Of a DNA stretch of 64,000 nucleotides, positions 10,412 through 22,644 are shown piece by piece. A program made the position numbers and the translations under genes. Each line of letters starts with the position of its first letter. Position 1 is the stretch's first letter. The notes under the pieces are model-generated. The model ran no database searches. It was not told the DNA's origin and saw only the letters and a list, made by a program, of their open reading frames with translations. Source of the DNA: Sipunculus nudus (taxonomy: Eukaryota; Annelida; Sipuncula; Golfingiida; Sipunculidae); assembly GCA_026874595.1 (NCBI GenBank), contig CM049314.1:35755229-35819228 (forward strand), given 5' to 3'.

Positions 10412-13123
10412 GATGAGATTGTTCACGATAAATAATGCAAAATAAACGTTTTTTTTTCTTTCTCTGATAACACCCTCTGACAACAAACTGACAAGCGATA
10501 GACTAACAAGCGATTGGCGTAAAATCTGATAGGCCTGTGATCACTTGACTCTCTCATTCACAGCTTCAGTAAACATTAACAAAGTTTTACAATCTGTTCT
10601 TCTTTTATTCAGTCATACAAAGATAATTTAAATGTTTCAGTGAAACCCATATGTTTGTAAATGTTTTGTACATCGGCATTTATTTGGGGGAATAAACTGG
10701 GCGCCGAGGCAGGCAAGCAAAAGGAAAACACTAGACACGTGCGTTTGTTTATAAACAGACACTTAGCGCCCCTAGCGGGAAAGTCTCTGTTACCCACGAT
10801 ACCGCCATGACACGGGCCTCAATGGACAAGAAGGCCGACTTCATGTGAATCGGTGCCATAGAGATGAAAGGAGGTATTAAATGTAATTATATTTGTGGAA
10901 CAATATTTTTCTTCGATATTAAGCATATATAACACGACCATATAAGCCTGTGATGTAAAATAATACCACCCAGCATATATTTTGATCTGACCCTTAGAAT
11001 GGGCGTTCTGTTGTGACTTCCATCATGACTCGCAGGCCCCTATCATTTTATTTCCGAAGGCCTGAGTGTCATGTTGTCATGGCTACGTTTATTGAAGAAC
11101 AGTGTTTGTTTTATGAGACGTATAAGATTTGGGATATAACCATTGTTTTATTTATTTTTATCATATCATTTTGTTTTCCTTAGTATAGACGAGATAAATA
11201 CACAAGATCCATGACATATAAACTCCCAGAACGATACATCACATGACTGCTGTTCTAAAGATAACATCATGGACTTCCACGTCTTGTTTCGAATGGTTAT
11301 GGGATACGCTCAGACCATATTTGGTTAATACAAAAGTAAATAATGTCGGAATAACTTTTGCAACCGTTACTTTTTATGTTTTCATGATGATAAAATAAAA
11401 AATAACAATTTAAATGCTGTAAAATAGGCAGATTGTGACCAGTTTAAGGGACATTTAACAATAATGTTACATAATAACCTAATGCTAATTATTTATCACT
11501 TTCGTCGCCCTACCTTGGAAACAAAAAAGATACAATATATCCGTAACGAACCCTTATACCAGAGGTTAAACTTACCAGCACAGTCCAAACGTAGGATTCA
11601 CTGTATGCCTATAAACAAGATCAGATGACAATACTTTCACCCTAACCATGCAACCCGTATGAATGCATCTAAGTCGATTCAATATTTAGGATTATTTACA
11701 TCGACGGAGGTGAACCCTTTGCTTCTACACATGGTGACCGACAGAGACCATAAAGGCACAAGGAGACAGATGTTAATTGACCTACCTCAGCTGTTTTAAT
11801 GTTACTACCTGCCAAGATATATTCAGGTTGTCGAAATTTTATATCAGTAAGTTCGGTATAGTTCATATAAGGAAACAATTTAAACAAAAACGAAATTTTA
11901 ATGTGTGTCTAGAATTTTCGAAGATTTGATTCGTGAAATTATAAATAAAGGGTCTAAGGTGCCCTTGTCTTTATATTGCTCTTTATATCTAGTAATGTGT
12001 TTAAAATACGAGAAACAAAGCTAGCCGTGCTAACAAGAGTCCCAATTTAATCCTGTTATCGTAACGGCCTAGTGGTCAGGCTCACAAACAATATCAATGG
12101 TACCGTAACTCTAAGTAAAAACACATTTGGGCCTCGCGTCTGGCCCTAAAAAATAATGGTTTTCCAATTTTATTTTGGTACATGTAATTATATTGGCTAG
12201 TTTGTCTTGAGGACAGACATAGCGACGTTATAAAATAAACGTACTTATTTAAGACATATGGATATACCTAGAACTTGGCGTGACAAGAAAGCATTTATTG
12301 AACCTACCGAAGGATACTACTAAACATAAAAAAATTGTAAAATGGCCAATACTCGTATATATTTGTCATACACCTATGCTCCTTCTCTTCCAAAAAGAAG
12401 AGGAAACTACGACTTTGCTAGGTAGTCGTCTTAATCAGACTCGTGGATACATCCGATAAGTTTTTGTTCAGAAGTAACAAGCTACCTTGCTGTTAACATT
12501 ATTTCCATTCATATATTTCAAAATAGCCGTTCATGGTATAGAGTTAGTTTACACCTGGGGCTCAGCCATTCTAGTGCCTGATCGCAATTAAGCTTTTCTA
12601 ATTGTGCAGATATAACATCTTAAAAAAATAAGGGCCACCCGTGGTAATATAGTTTCATGTCATCCGAAACTATGTTATTTTTTGTTGGAGAGTATGCTTC
12701 ATTTGAGGAAAAAGATAGTGCCTAAACCGGAACTTTCTTTCCTACAAATTCTTGATTCAAAACACGATGATAAATCATTTATTTTTCAAGATTTATCATT
12801 GATATGACTTAAGATGCTTCCTGTGTTTATTTTTTTTTATGTGCCATTCTTAACAGTAAAATGATACAACATACTTTCTTGGAGTTGAAAATGTTGCGGA
12901 GCACAAACAACCCGGATGTTATAAGGGGTTAAGATATGTTGGGTGCTACACTATGAAGTAAATGATGCGATTTTATGTAATTTATGGATCTACGTTTTTA
13001 CTTCTACAATACTTTATCTAATGTATTCAGAATAAATACATTTAACTTTCTTCTAAAATAATTTTCAGTTTCCGATTTCGTTAAACTTTATTAGTACCAG
13101 ACTACCATTTTTACCATGACAAG

Positions 13124-13182
<59 letters not shown>

Positions 13183-15580
13183 TCTGGACATGTGTATTAA
13201 TCTACAAACTCTCAATACACATCGAGCCAGCATAGCTATAATACATTCTTCACAAAGAGAATGCTTCTCTTCTTTGCAAAGAGAATGGCAAAAGAATGCA
13301 TCTGAAAGTTTTTAAATCCTATGTAGCAAACACGAAGATGGAGATTTGCAGCGAATGTACTTCCATATTATTGACTGCCATGTCAATTTTTATTGAACTT
13401 TTATTGATCAATGATTTGTATCATAGCTTCACTAGTTTATGGAGCTCTGATAGTCTTATCTAACCGGAACTCTAATAATAACGGTCTGATATGTTCTCAG
13501 GCCTAGCAAAATATGTGCCATCCCGGAAGTAATTAAAATTGCGATTCTGGCAATCCTAAAGGAATTAAAAGGACCTATTCATCTAGATTACTTGGAGGTA
13601 GAAAGACATACAGGAAACGGTGAATAACTCCCAAACAGCCCCTTCATTTCCCCTTTAAATACTACTGCGATTTTTAACATGACAGAACACAATCAGCTTT
13701 CTTTCCTTGACTAAGGAAACAATCGTCGTTCTATCTTGCCATTTCCCGTTCTAATAACGTAGCAGCCCAGTGGCCAGTATCGCAAAAGCAATGGCACCGA
13801 AACTCCAACCGGGCACACTCACGTTTTGGCTTAGCGCCTTTCTTTAACAAGCTAACGGTTTAACAATGTTCTTTCAACACCTGTCTAATTTGAGTGACAA
13901 TTCGTCAAGGTAAATTGTTTTGTTACTTCTTTCATCATCGAATTATAAAATCAAAGGAATCATTATACAGTGGTTTCGTTTTATCCTTAATTGAAAGGGA
14001 CATGTTGATGGGATTCCATCCTCCCTGCATGGTTCTGGTATAAATTCAACAAGGAAAGATTATCTCTTGGACAGAGTTCGTGATCGAGGCAATGACATCG
14101 CTTAAAGTATCTTCCTTCTACCGTCGTTATTTATAAAATCACATTTGTAACAAACTGGTCACGACACTTTAAAATGACATAAAGCCGAAGATCTCTGGTT
14201 CCAATCTGTGAACTATAATGTCGATATAAGCTTGATGGCAGTGAAAGTGAAAAACCCATTAAAATTCAGCAGTCATTGCTGGCGAGGAGTAATGTTAGTG
14301 CGGACTGTTTGGCGGGTGCGTGGGGCAGAAGTTTAGTATACATTTTGAAATAGGTAGGTTAATATAATAATCAAACATCAATTATTTGCAATATATCTAT
14401 AGTTGGGTATATATGTCTTTTTATACTTTTCCATAATTTGGAATATGTAATAAAAAACATTATATTTCGGGACCTAAATTCATTATTTTGTTTGCGTCTA
14501 AACGCACCGGGAAGTCCATTAAATGTAACTTTGATATTTTAGCATTACATTTTTTTTCTTAGGAATTACTTGAACGGTTACCAGGTGATAAAACTAGCTA
14601 TGTTCAGATGGATTTAATTTCTTTATTTTGTAGCCAAATTAGGTTCAAAGTAAATGCATATGCTGGTCTATATACATTTGGATTTGATAATTTTTATTGC
14701 ACTTGTATTCAGTGGTATATATAAGGAGCCTTCGTGTTCTGTTTGGTAATACCCTAAATGTGGAAAAGCAAGTGCGTTCAAGACGAAGAGTAGGTCACAT
14801 ACAATTATGTAAGATTAAAAGCATTACTCATAACCTCAATAGCACCGTCACAAGGGCGCTTGTAAAGGGACATGATATATTTCGACCGTACTATTGCAGT
14901 GCTTTTTTGTATGGCTGCTTATATTTTAGACTGATAATTACAAAGAGTTCAGAATGCAGCTTTCACAGGCATTTGTGGATAACAATGTTGACTAGATAGC
15001 TTAACCCTACCATTGTAACTCCTCCAAAATACAGCTGACAATTAAAACGCCTATTTTAGCTAACTGTAAAATTTCCAGATCAATGGGTAGTTTTGCATCC
15101 TGCAGTTGTGAGACTTCATCAGAACCTGAGTAATCATATGGTAACAGACAGTTCTGGATTTGCAGTCATACCGCTCGTTTATGAAACCACTTTCCTTTAT
15201 GAATACCAAATATGTTGGAACAGGAGGTAAACGATCCTGGCCTACAGCTATAACTCAACATTACTGTGACAGAGAACTGCCCTTCACAGCCTCATCCTAC
15301 AATTTAGGGGAATCGTCAGATGTTTTAATATGCTTATATAATCTACTGTAACAATGCTTCCATAACTACAACAAAATCAAATATACTTATCTTTCACAGA
15401 ACAATGAAAATTTTGTATTTTAATTCGATTTATGATTGCCATTTCACTAACGTGTTACAAAAGCATTTTGACATGGAGCCCTTTCTTACAGTTAGCAATA
15501 CCATATCTAATTATCCCGGGTTTTATTATCCTAAATTTCATTAAGAATATTATTCAAACATTTGAAAGCGTTTCACCTAC
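10412..15580. other. Gene-poor interval
   Basis: The segment 10490-11100 lies upstream of the RecQ-like start, is comparatively GC-rich in places and may contain its old promoter; no motif decides this. From 11.1 to 15.5 kb no coding signal was found. Two diverged segments at about 12050-12120 and 13750-13810 share AGTGGYCAG and CAATGGYACCGWAACTC, perhaps an old dispersed repeat. Small open frames at 11696-11887, 14697-14999 and 15160-15351 have no recognisable family. Confidence 0.4.
13120..13180. repeat. (AC)n(TA)n compound microsatellite
   Basis: About 10 AC units run directly into about 15 TA units and then a short ATGTATAT tail. Confidence 0.95.
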
Positions 15581-15641
15581 CTGCCATCATTAAGCAGAGG
15601 TTTGCAGCTGCAACCATAACTAAAAGTATCACCGACGACAT
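15581..15641 (-). pseudogene. Orphan first exon: signal peptide (15.6 kb)
   Basis: The minus-strand ATG at 15641 opens 20 residues beginning MSSVILLVMVAAANLCLM, followed by GGCAG|GTAGGTG. The exon is 61 bp and ends in phase 1, like exon 1 of IgGFc-C. GGAAATATC lies about 50-60 bp upstream of the ATG here and also upstream of IgGFc-C. No exon 2 or large domain exon was found downstream (lower coordinates), so either the remaining exons are gone or this is a first exon of a different secreted protein. Confidence 0.45.
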
Positions 15642-16120
15642 GGCAAGGCTGGGTCACACTCACATGTTATGGGGAAGTGTGATATTTCCATAAGCATAAA
15701 ACTGAGGTCACAACCGATAACAATAAGTGCCTAAGAATATCAAATAATTTTTAAATTATTGGCAGAACAATACATTTTTTTTGGTCATATTAGATTGTTC
15801 CCAAAGGGTCGTTTTAGCACGATTGAATACAAATTTCCATTTCCTACCATTAGTTAACCAGGATAAAGCCATTAGATAAAGGGATATCTGATCCATTGCT
15901 AATAAACACACAAAAACATATGTCACTGGACTAAAGATAAGATTCTACGTCCTGATTGTTATGAAATAATTTTTGTAGATGCATCGATTATCAAATTAGA
16001 AAATAAGCTCTGTTTAACACTTGTCATTTTTACGTCATATGTTCTGAAATGTTTTTATAAAGATATATGCAGTAATAAGGGAGGCAAAAGACACAATATA
16101 CACCACATTGTAAATATCAA

Positions 16121-16265
16121 GCGGCCTCTTTGGCTCAGGGGTAGAGCAAAGGAGGTTTTTCGCAATCAGCGCCTATCGAGGGGGAGCGATCGGCAGGCTT
16201 AATGTGCCCACTTACAAACGGCTGCTTGACTCAACAATAGGGACGAATACACACCCAGGGTTATA
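16121..16265 (+). mobile_element. tRNA-derived SINE, internally deleted copy
   Basis: It starts with the A-box-like TTTGGCTCAGGGGTAGAGC and matches the SINE at 47814-48108. The B box region is missing: the sequence jumps from GTAGAGCAAAG to GAGGTTTTTC. The 3' portion GAATACACACCCAGGGTT matches the parent. Lacking the B box it should be unable to drive its own transcription. Confidence 0.7.
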
Positions 16266-16421
16266 GAAAAGGGATAGCACATACTTACCTTGTTTTTATT
16301 ACAGGATAGCTCCACTGCCTAAAGTTTGTTATGACTGACACAAAAGAGAGCAACCACTACCAGTGTGTAACAACGGATACTAAACGCGCACCGACATTGT
16401 TGTGGAAAGGTAAAACACATA

Positions 16422-17961
16422 CCGTATTTTCTTGATCAGACGCCGGGCCTCAAATAGTCGGCTGCCTTATTTAGTCGCCAGGGGAAAACAATGTCTCAGT
16501 AAAATAAAAGCCGGCCTTAAAAAGACGCCGGTCTTGTTCAGAGGCCGGGTGTCAGAGTAGTTTCTATTTTTGCTGCCAGATGTCCTTTCCCTTCACTGTA
16601 ACTGGTAAATTGAATGGTCAAATTGACCTGAGATCGTTGTATGAATTTTGGTTTGTGTTGATAATATGTTTAATTCCTCTGTAAATCACTCTTTTTTACT
16701 AATGTGCATGCCTGTTTCGTTAGGAATACCATATATAATATTCCATAATCGTCTATTATGGTTAAAGCCGATCACCGATCCTAGTACACGCTACACAAAT
16801 ACGTCAGCAGTGTGAAGGCTAAAACTATTATTGTTGTCAAACTAGGTGGAATATTAACGCTTGACACAAACGGTACAAAATGGTGTGGTGAAAGTCTACC
16901 TGGTTAAACATAACTGTTCTCATACGTTTGGGCACATTTTTCTTGTGCAGCATTAAGACACCAAATGATGGTGTCAAGCGGTACAATTTATATCTACAGT
17001 CGAGCCAAATTAAGCTTCATGTTTTCTTTTATAAGCGCTTTTAAGGGCTTCCCAAATGTTACCAAAACCTAAGATAATCTGCGATCATCTTAAAAGTTGA
17101 AAATAGCATTTACTCCTGTCGACAACTATACATTTAGTGGAATATTCCCGGCAGTAAATGTTATATACCAGTATATACCAGGTCGGAAACGTTTGAATAC
17201 GCTGTGTCAGGCTGAATTAGTCTGAAGGAAATTGTCATGAAAACGAATTACGCAGTGCCGTTATACAAACCAACCCCCGTATTTCGATTGAGCCTATATT
17301 ACCAGTTGTACAGATCACAGTTAATGGAAGAGACATCCCGTGTTCAGTATATAGCGGATATGATTAAATACGCTGTGTCAAGCTGAATCGGTTGAAAGAC
17401 GGGAGAAAAGTGTCATGAAAATGAATTACATTGCTGTTATAAGTACCAACCCCCCACCCCCCAACCCCGTACTTAGATTGAATTAATGTTACCAGTAGTA
17501 CGTGATGCACAGTTAATGATGAGCCACCTCGTGTTCAGAGGGAAATGATGTTACCAACTGCACGCGGTGTAAAATAAATGGAACAGCCACATGAAACACC
17601 GGGATACCTAGTTTCGAGAGACCCGCGCGGACAGTTCTTTGTGGATAACTGCAAAGTCTCCCGTTGTGTAATTCCCCGTAAATTATTATTGGGATTTATT
17701 TGTGGAGATTGCGCCTGTCCCATATCCGTATGGCATATAAGGATATTCCGTTAATACAATCGGTGTACCGGCGATGCTTTCAATTGTGTCCCCCAGTAGT
17801 GACAGGCGGGTTTATTGCTTAACGTGTTTTTTTTTAGTTTTGTATGAGGAGATAATGTATTTAAAAAACGCCTTAAATAGAAGCCGGCCTTGTTTAGACG
17901 CCGAGCGAAAGCAGGGTCTGGAATAAAATAAACGCCCGAGCGTCTGATCAAGTAAATACGG
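16422..17961. mobile_element. Non-autonomous DNA transposon, about 1.54 kb
   Basis: The ends are inverted repeats: CCGTATTTTCTTGATCAGAC on the left and, reading inward from the right, CCGTATTTACTTGATCAGAC. Both are flanked by TA, which suggests a TA target duplication. Subterminal GC-rich blocks built from ACGCCGG-type words follow on both sides (16440-16550, 17865-17950). No transposase frame is present. TA duplication fits Tc1/mariner-like or related transposases, but the superfamily is not settled. Confidence 0.75.
17196..17560. repeat. Internal tandem repeat of the 16.4-18.0 kb transposon
   Basis: A unit of about 170 bp occurs about twice. Landmarks are ATACGCTGTGTCARGCTGAAT at about 17198 and 17367, then GTCATGAAAA.GAATTAC and ACCAACCCCC. 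A third, partial unit starts near 17530. Confidence 0.75.
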
Positions 17962-17989
17962 TAGGTAAATAAGTCCGTATGTATAAGCG

Positions 17990-18800
17990 CCACCTGGTAT
18001 ATATTCCGGACATTTAAGCCGAGATTGATGCAGCAAAGGTATAACAAAAACACCATGCTGTCTGTCCAAAGGGGCAACATGGCTCTAAGTGGCAAAGAAA
18101 ATGAGCAAATGCCTGGTATATTTACGCAAAGTAATCACCTTATGTACATCATGCTAACAGAAAGGAAAACACACATACCACATGCCCTTTGTTTAAGAGA
18201 CTGATGATAGCCAAATAATTGTCTCCATGCAAGTGGGTTACTGTAGTAAAGACAAGAACCAGATTCGTCTGTCTTGAGGTGCATGCTGTGTTACGTCTAC
18301 CAATGGGGAATACATTAAAAGGGATATGACCTGTTTAGATCTTAGATGTATCACACTTAGACCTTATCATTTTATAATTACCCATCAAATGCATGATCCA
18401 GTAAAAGCGCTGTTCTCCATGAAATATTCTGACTTTTGAACCGTAAAGACTGAACCTGTGGTATCCATATTCCTGTTTATATTTCTGGTTCTAAGGTTTT
18501 TGTCTCCAATAGTAAGTGTGGATATGCTATACAGGCCTCGTTACTCCTTATCTTTCGTCTGTCCATATCCCAATTCTATAGGAACCTGACAAATATGGAA
18601 AGAAATTAATTTTATATTTATTTTCCGTACTGATATTTTAACATCTAACTTTAAATACCTCGTCCTAATACTACTTCTACCCGAGATTTTTTTTTTATCA
18701 GATATGCAACGAAAACATAATGTTTTATCAGATACTTTGACAGGTTAATCTTGAATTAACTATGGACATAAACAGAAAAAGCAGATTAAAATATCTTCGA
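17990..18800. other. No gene seen
   Basis: No coding signal. A short segment around 17990-18045 (CGCCACCTGGTAT then GGTATAACAAAAA) recurs loosely at about 27380-27440. Confidence 0.4.
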
Positions 18801-18809
18801 ATTATGGGT

Positions 18810-19106
18810 AGAAGGTAAGGTATGTTGGGCTTTAACACCTGAACCTAACTAGCTCATCAGACCGGAGCTTATCCAAGTTTCTATAGCCTGAAGCGACATA
18901 CGAGTTAAACTCTTCCTAGATGGGACAGGTTACCTTCCTATTATTTACTGGTTCCCATTTCTACTGCTGAGAGGACAGAGGCACACTTGTGACAAAGAAA
19001 TTGCCTAAGGGTCTTAGCACGGTGGAGGTCTGAGCGGAGTTTGAACTCACGACCTCCCGATCCTGAGCTCGGCACCTTAGCCATTAGATCACCGCCACAA
19101 CTTAAA
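18810..19106 (-). mobile_element. tRNA-derived SINE, minus strand
   Basis: Read on the minus strand, it begins GTGGCGGTGATCTAATGGC (tRNA-like 5' part), followed by GTCGTGAGTTCAAACTCC, which contains a good B box (plus strand 19036-19048). A body of about 200 bp follows. It differs in sequence from the SINEs at 47.8 and 50.6 kb, so it is a separate family. Confidence 0.7.
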
Positions 19107-20225
19107 TTATAACCTCCCTATATATTTTACGGCAAAAGTCATCGTTACTCTGCAGGTAACTTGCTATTACAAGTTGTTACATACTGAACATACCTCAGAC
19201 CAGTTATGACTAGGCACCTCCACCAATGAAGTGGCAGGGGATTATGTGGTCGGTGGTGGTGTGTGTTTGTGTGTGTATGTAAGTGTTTGGGTCAAATCTA
19301 CGAGAGTTCTGCATCGATCTGGATGAATGGCTATGGTCTGAAGAAGAAAACTGAAATTTGGAACGGTTCGAAATGGAAGTCAATACGAATTTATGTCTTC
19401 AATGAATTTCAATCAATTTTTGTGGGATATCGAAATATATGTTAACATTTAAAGCAAATACAGCAATAAAAACAGGTGAGAAGTATAAATTCAGCAAGCT
19501 GAGTAGTTGTACCTACTCCCTCATTCTTTGCCCATAAACTTTTCATCTGAGAGGTTTAGAATACTAATTGTGATGTGTTTAGCAAGTACTTTACTCAAAA
19601 CCCATCACGCCTCAGCGAAGTGGGCGTGCCATTGTTACCAGTATGTAACTATATCGTTCGTGCCAAAATGTAAATCTGCTTGAAACGGCTGTATTGACGT
19701 CGGGGCGCTGTGTAGCTGGACACACGTGTACGTACCCTAATACTGAAGTAAGGTGATTTACATTTATCTCATATTTACATTGAAATACCAATACTAAACC
19801 CTGTTTAATACCCTGTACGTTTGCTGGATTAATCTGTCCTATGATCTGCCATTAACGAATTAATAACCTGCATAACAAAATAGTAACCTAAGTTATGATC
19901 ATATGTACTGCCATGGAATAGTGTTCCACTTGCCGGTAAGAAACTTTAACTTTAATTTGCATTATTTGTGTTAGTGTAGACAACTTCATCTATTAAGCAG
20001 GCACTTTCTTTAACTGTGATATGTCTTCCTTGTTCACATCAGACTGAGAGTGGAATCAAGCAGCCGGTGTTAATATAACAGTAGGCCTATCAGCTAGGAA
20101 CTGAACTGCAGACGGTGATATGAAGCCAAATGTCACATAATTGACCCTTGCCGTGACTGCGAGCTGATGTAAACAGTGAGTCTGAGCTGTGTGTTAATGT
20201 GTGGGACTATGAGTACAATATCTAT
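19107..20225. other. No gene seen
   Basis: It holds a short GT-rich tract at about 19250-19285 and AT-rich sequence without coding signal. Confidence 0.4.
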
Positions 20226-20234
20226 ATACATGTA

Positions 20235-20288
<54 letters not shown>
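20226..20288. repeat. (TATC)n(TA)n compound microsatellite
   Basis: Several TATC units pass into TA units and abut the putative Penelope-like tail that starts at about 20289. The same (TA)n-plus-tail arrangement occurs at 32.2 and 39.0 kb. Confidence 0.9.
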
Positions 20289-20293
<5 letters not shown>

Positions 20294-20400
20294 GTAAAGA
20301 TAAAGAGTGACGCCTTTTAGATAGACTAACTTGTTTATTAACACAGGAGCTTTGGAAGCGGCATGGGCTTCTTAGTCAAGTGCACATGGTCTCTTTTCAA
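20289..20400 (-). mobile_element. Penelope-like 3' tail (copy 1, diverged)
   Basis: The sequence GTGACGCCTTTTAGATAGAC, TTGTTTATTAACACAGGAGC and GGGCTTCTTAGTCAAG matches the tails at 32275-32440 and 38828-38986 but is more diverged. GAAA of the putative ribozyme core has become CAAA, so this copy could not self-cleave even if its relatives did. The family name is inferred from remembered similarity. Confidence 0.5.
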
Positions 20401-20587
20401 ATTCAGCAGTTATGTGTAGGTTTATTTTGACCTACGATGTGCTACAAATTCATCAACATCTAGACTGGTGCTGAACAAAAGCAGTGGCAGCATGTCAGGT
20501 TTCTCAATGAGAGATTCTAAATGCTATATTTCATTATGCATGTTCTGATCTGCACAGATGTAATAAGTTATAGTTATCTTATTTAAA

Positions 20588-21265
20588 ATAAAACGTTTTA
20601 CCCGGTAAAATTTAAAAAAAAACAAAGCTGGATAAGGAGAGGATACAAATAAATGCAAAATCGGGCAGCCCGTATCATTACTTGATTATTAATTTTCGAT
20701 GTTCGTAGCGCAACATTAATACAAAATATGAACTGATTGTCTATATAAAAAGATATGAATACTATACATCCCTTCTTATGCATAAATTATTACATCAAAC
20801 AACGCATACAGGTAGGCGAGAATCATTGTCTTTATTCCAAAAACTCAGTGATTACTCAACAAGATCTGCAACTAGTAATATAATTGTCCTTCCTAAGCCG
20901 AGAACGAAACTTTATAGATCAAGTTTTATTTATGCTAGTTCGTTGTTTTGGAATACGTTGCCATTTTTAGCTAAGATGAGTAAACTCCTTAGCCACTTAA
21001 CATAGCACCAAATCCTTCTTTTTAAGCTTTAATTTTATACTCTGAAGTTTTTAGATTTTATATTTGACCTTTTCATGGTTTATAATAACCTAATTACTTG
21101 CCAAGTAACCAAAAACACCTGTTCTTTCATTCATATAAGTTTTGCAGTGAATGCGATGTTTTTATGCTATTATGTTATAATACTATTTGTTCATAATATT
21201 AATGTAAATGTAATTTATATGTACAACTTTTACCTTGTATAAATATATTGAATTAATTATTTTAA
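20588..21265 (+). mobile_element. 3' end of CR1-like LINE (copy 2)
   Basis: Homologous along its length to 1718-2480. It includes the final block RSSFIYASSLFWNTLP, better preserved than in copy 1, within a 75-codon frame (20778-21005), and the same AT-rich 3' UTR. It starts at the same internal LINE position as copy 1, which together with the shared 3' flank indicates duplication of the locus and not two independent insertions. Confidence 0.75.
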
Positions 21266-21267
21266 AA

Positions 21268-21845
21268 AAATCATCCCCGATAGGCCGAATTCATCTGTGA
21301 TTGAAACATGGTCGTTTGGCAAAGCCTTCCCATTAAGCTAGCAGAGCGCTAACTATTCTAATTTCAAAAATTGTAAAAGAGCGAATGGCGAAAGATTACC
21401 TGTGAGTTGCCGCAAAACAATCCACCTTTGAGAACATTCATTTTTCGAGTACAAAAATTGTAAAATCATACCAAAAAAAATAAATATATATATACACAAA
21501 TAAAATATAATATTTGCCCTACCTGCGATCACAGAACAGCCGCTATAGCTTGCAAGTATCAAAATTAACATCATTGAGGCCATTATACCAGGTTGCTGCC
21601 TGACAATATTTGCTCATTTGGCAATTCTGGTATTTTGATGTAACATTACAAGCACACCGAATTTTGGCTCACTGAATAGTACGATCTTATCAGTCGAAAA
21701 ATATGTTTGAAGAACAATAACTTTAGATAAAAATTTCAGATTTGCGTAAACAAGGATGTGTATTATACAGTAGTTTCACTTTCAGCAGTGTGGGATTCAT
21801 ATTTTTCTTGCCGTTTTTTGTTTCCGTTTCAATTATGTCCATCTA
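21268..21845 (-). other. Duplicated flank containing an orphan signal-peptide exon (copy 2)
   Basis: Counterpart of 2488-3060. Homology ends near 21845, after which about 800 bp separate it from the continuation of the duplication at 22645, whereas in copy 1 the two parts are nearly adjacent. Confidence 0.6.
21523..21583 (-). pseudogene. Orphan first exon: signal peptide (copy 2)
   Basis: The minus-strand ATG at 21583 encodes 20 residues (MASMMLILILASYSGCSVIA) with donor GCAG|GTAGGG, phase 1, 61 bp. It differs from the copy at 2741-2801 by a few substitutions, all leaving the frame, start and donor intact. No downstream exon follows; the LINE tail lies there. Confidence 0.5.
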
Positions 21846-21849
21846 TGAA

Positions 21850-22640
21850 ATATTTTTTTCAAACAAAACATAGGGGTCTATTGGTGTGATACAACATCAT
21901 TCATAAAGAATATAGGCATAATGGATAAAACTTTTATTTGATCTAAATACCACCCATTGGTACTGTTATTTCTCGTACCCATGCATGGCGGCGTTCAAGC
22001 ATTTTCTCAGTTTCTGAACACAGATATCGTCTTATATGATGATACTAATAAATATAATAATGGATAAAAGAGCAAGACTAAGCCATACCATATTTGCTAC
22101 CTGGTGACCAAAGTAGGGTTATATTATGGCCTATGCATGGAAAACAGTTTGACGTTCGTGGCATCTGTGAGATAATCGAGTACCAGAAAAAGACACAGAC
22201 GGACCGGACAATTAGACACAGACGGACACAACAATTATCCCACTGGTGACTACAATAATAAACAATAATAAATTATTATTATAAGTAGTAACTACCGACA
22301 GTACTTCCTCTTTTTGAGCAGAACAAGGATTAAGGAAAGGTGGGAACCAACGGAGGAGGATAAATGAAAGCCTAAAAAAGGAACTCAGATCCGGGAAATG
22401 GGCTTAATTTGGTACGAAACCCGTATAAAGGTTTTGGCGCCTAAAAAAGACAGGTTTGAGGATCCGGAATCATCTTGAACCCCCCACCCCACACTTCTAT
22501 GGATGCGGCTCTGTTTTATATTACCGCAAACCTAGCAGGAAGTATGTTATTTTCATACACAACTCCGTCTCTCTCACATATATACCAGCTATGGCGTTTT
22601 TCTAATAAACAAGTGACCCATGATTTGTGATGCTCAACTG
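21850..22640. other. Insertion relative to the other copy of the duplication; no gene
   Basis: AT-rich sequence with no counterpart at 3060-3120. It includes a short run of ACAGACGGAC words near 22190-22230. It looks like later inserted DNA, but no clear element ends were found. Confidence 0.4.
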
Positions 22641-22644
22641 TAAT

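Noticed and set aside
11798-11820. 23-bp mini-exon on the minus strand with AG and GT sites, downstream of the 15.6 kb signal exon
   Set aside because: Phase is compatible, but length and sequence do not match exon 2 of the family and such short sites are common by chance.
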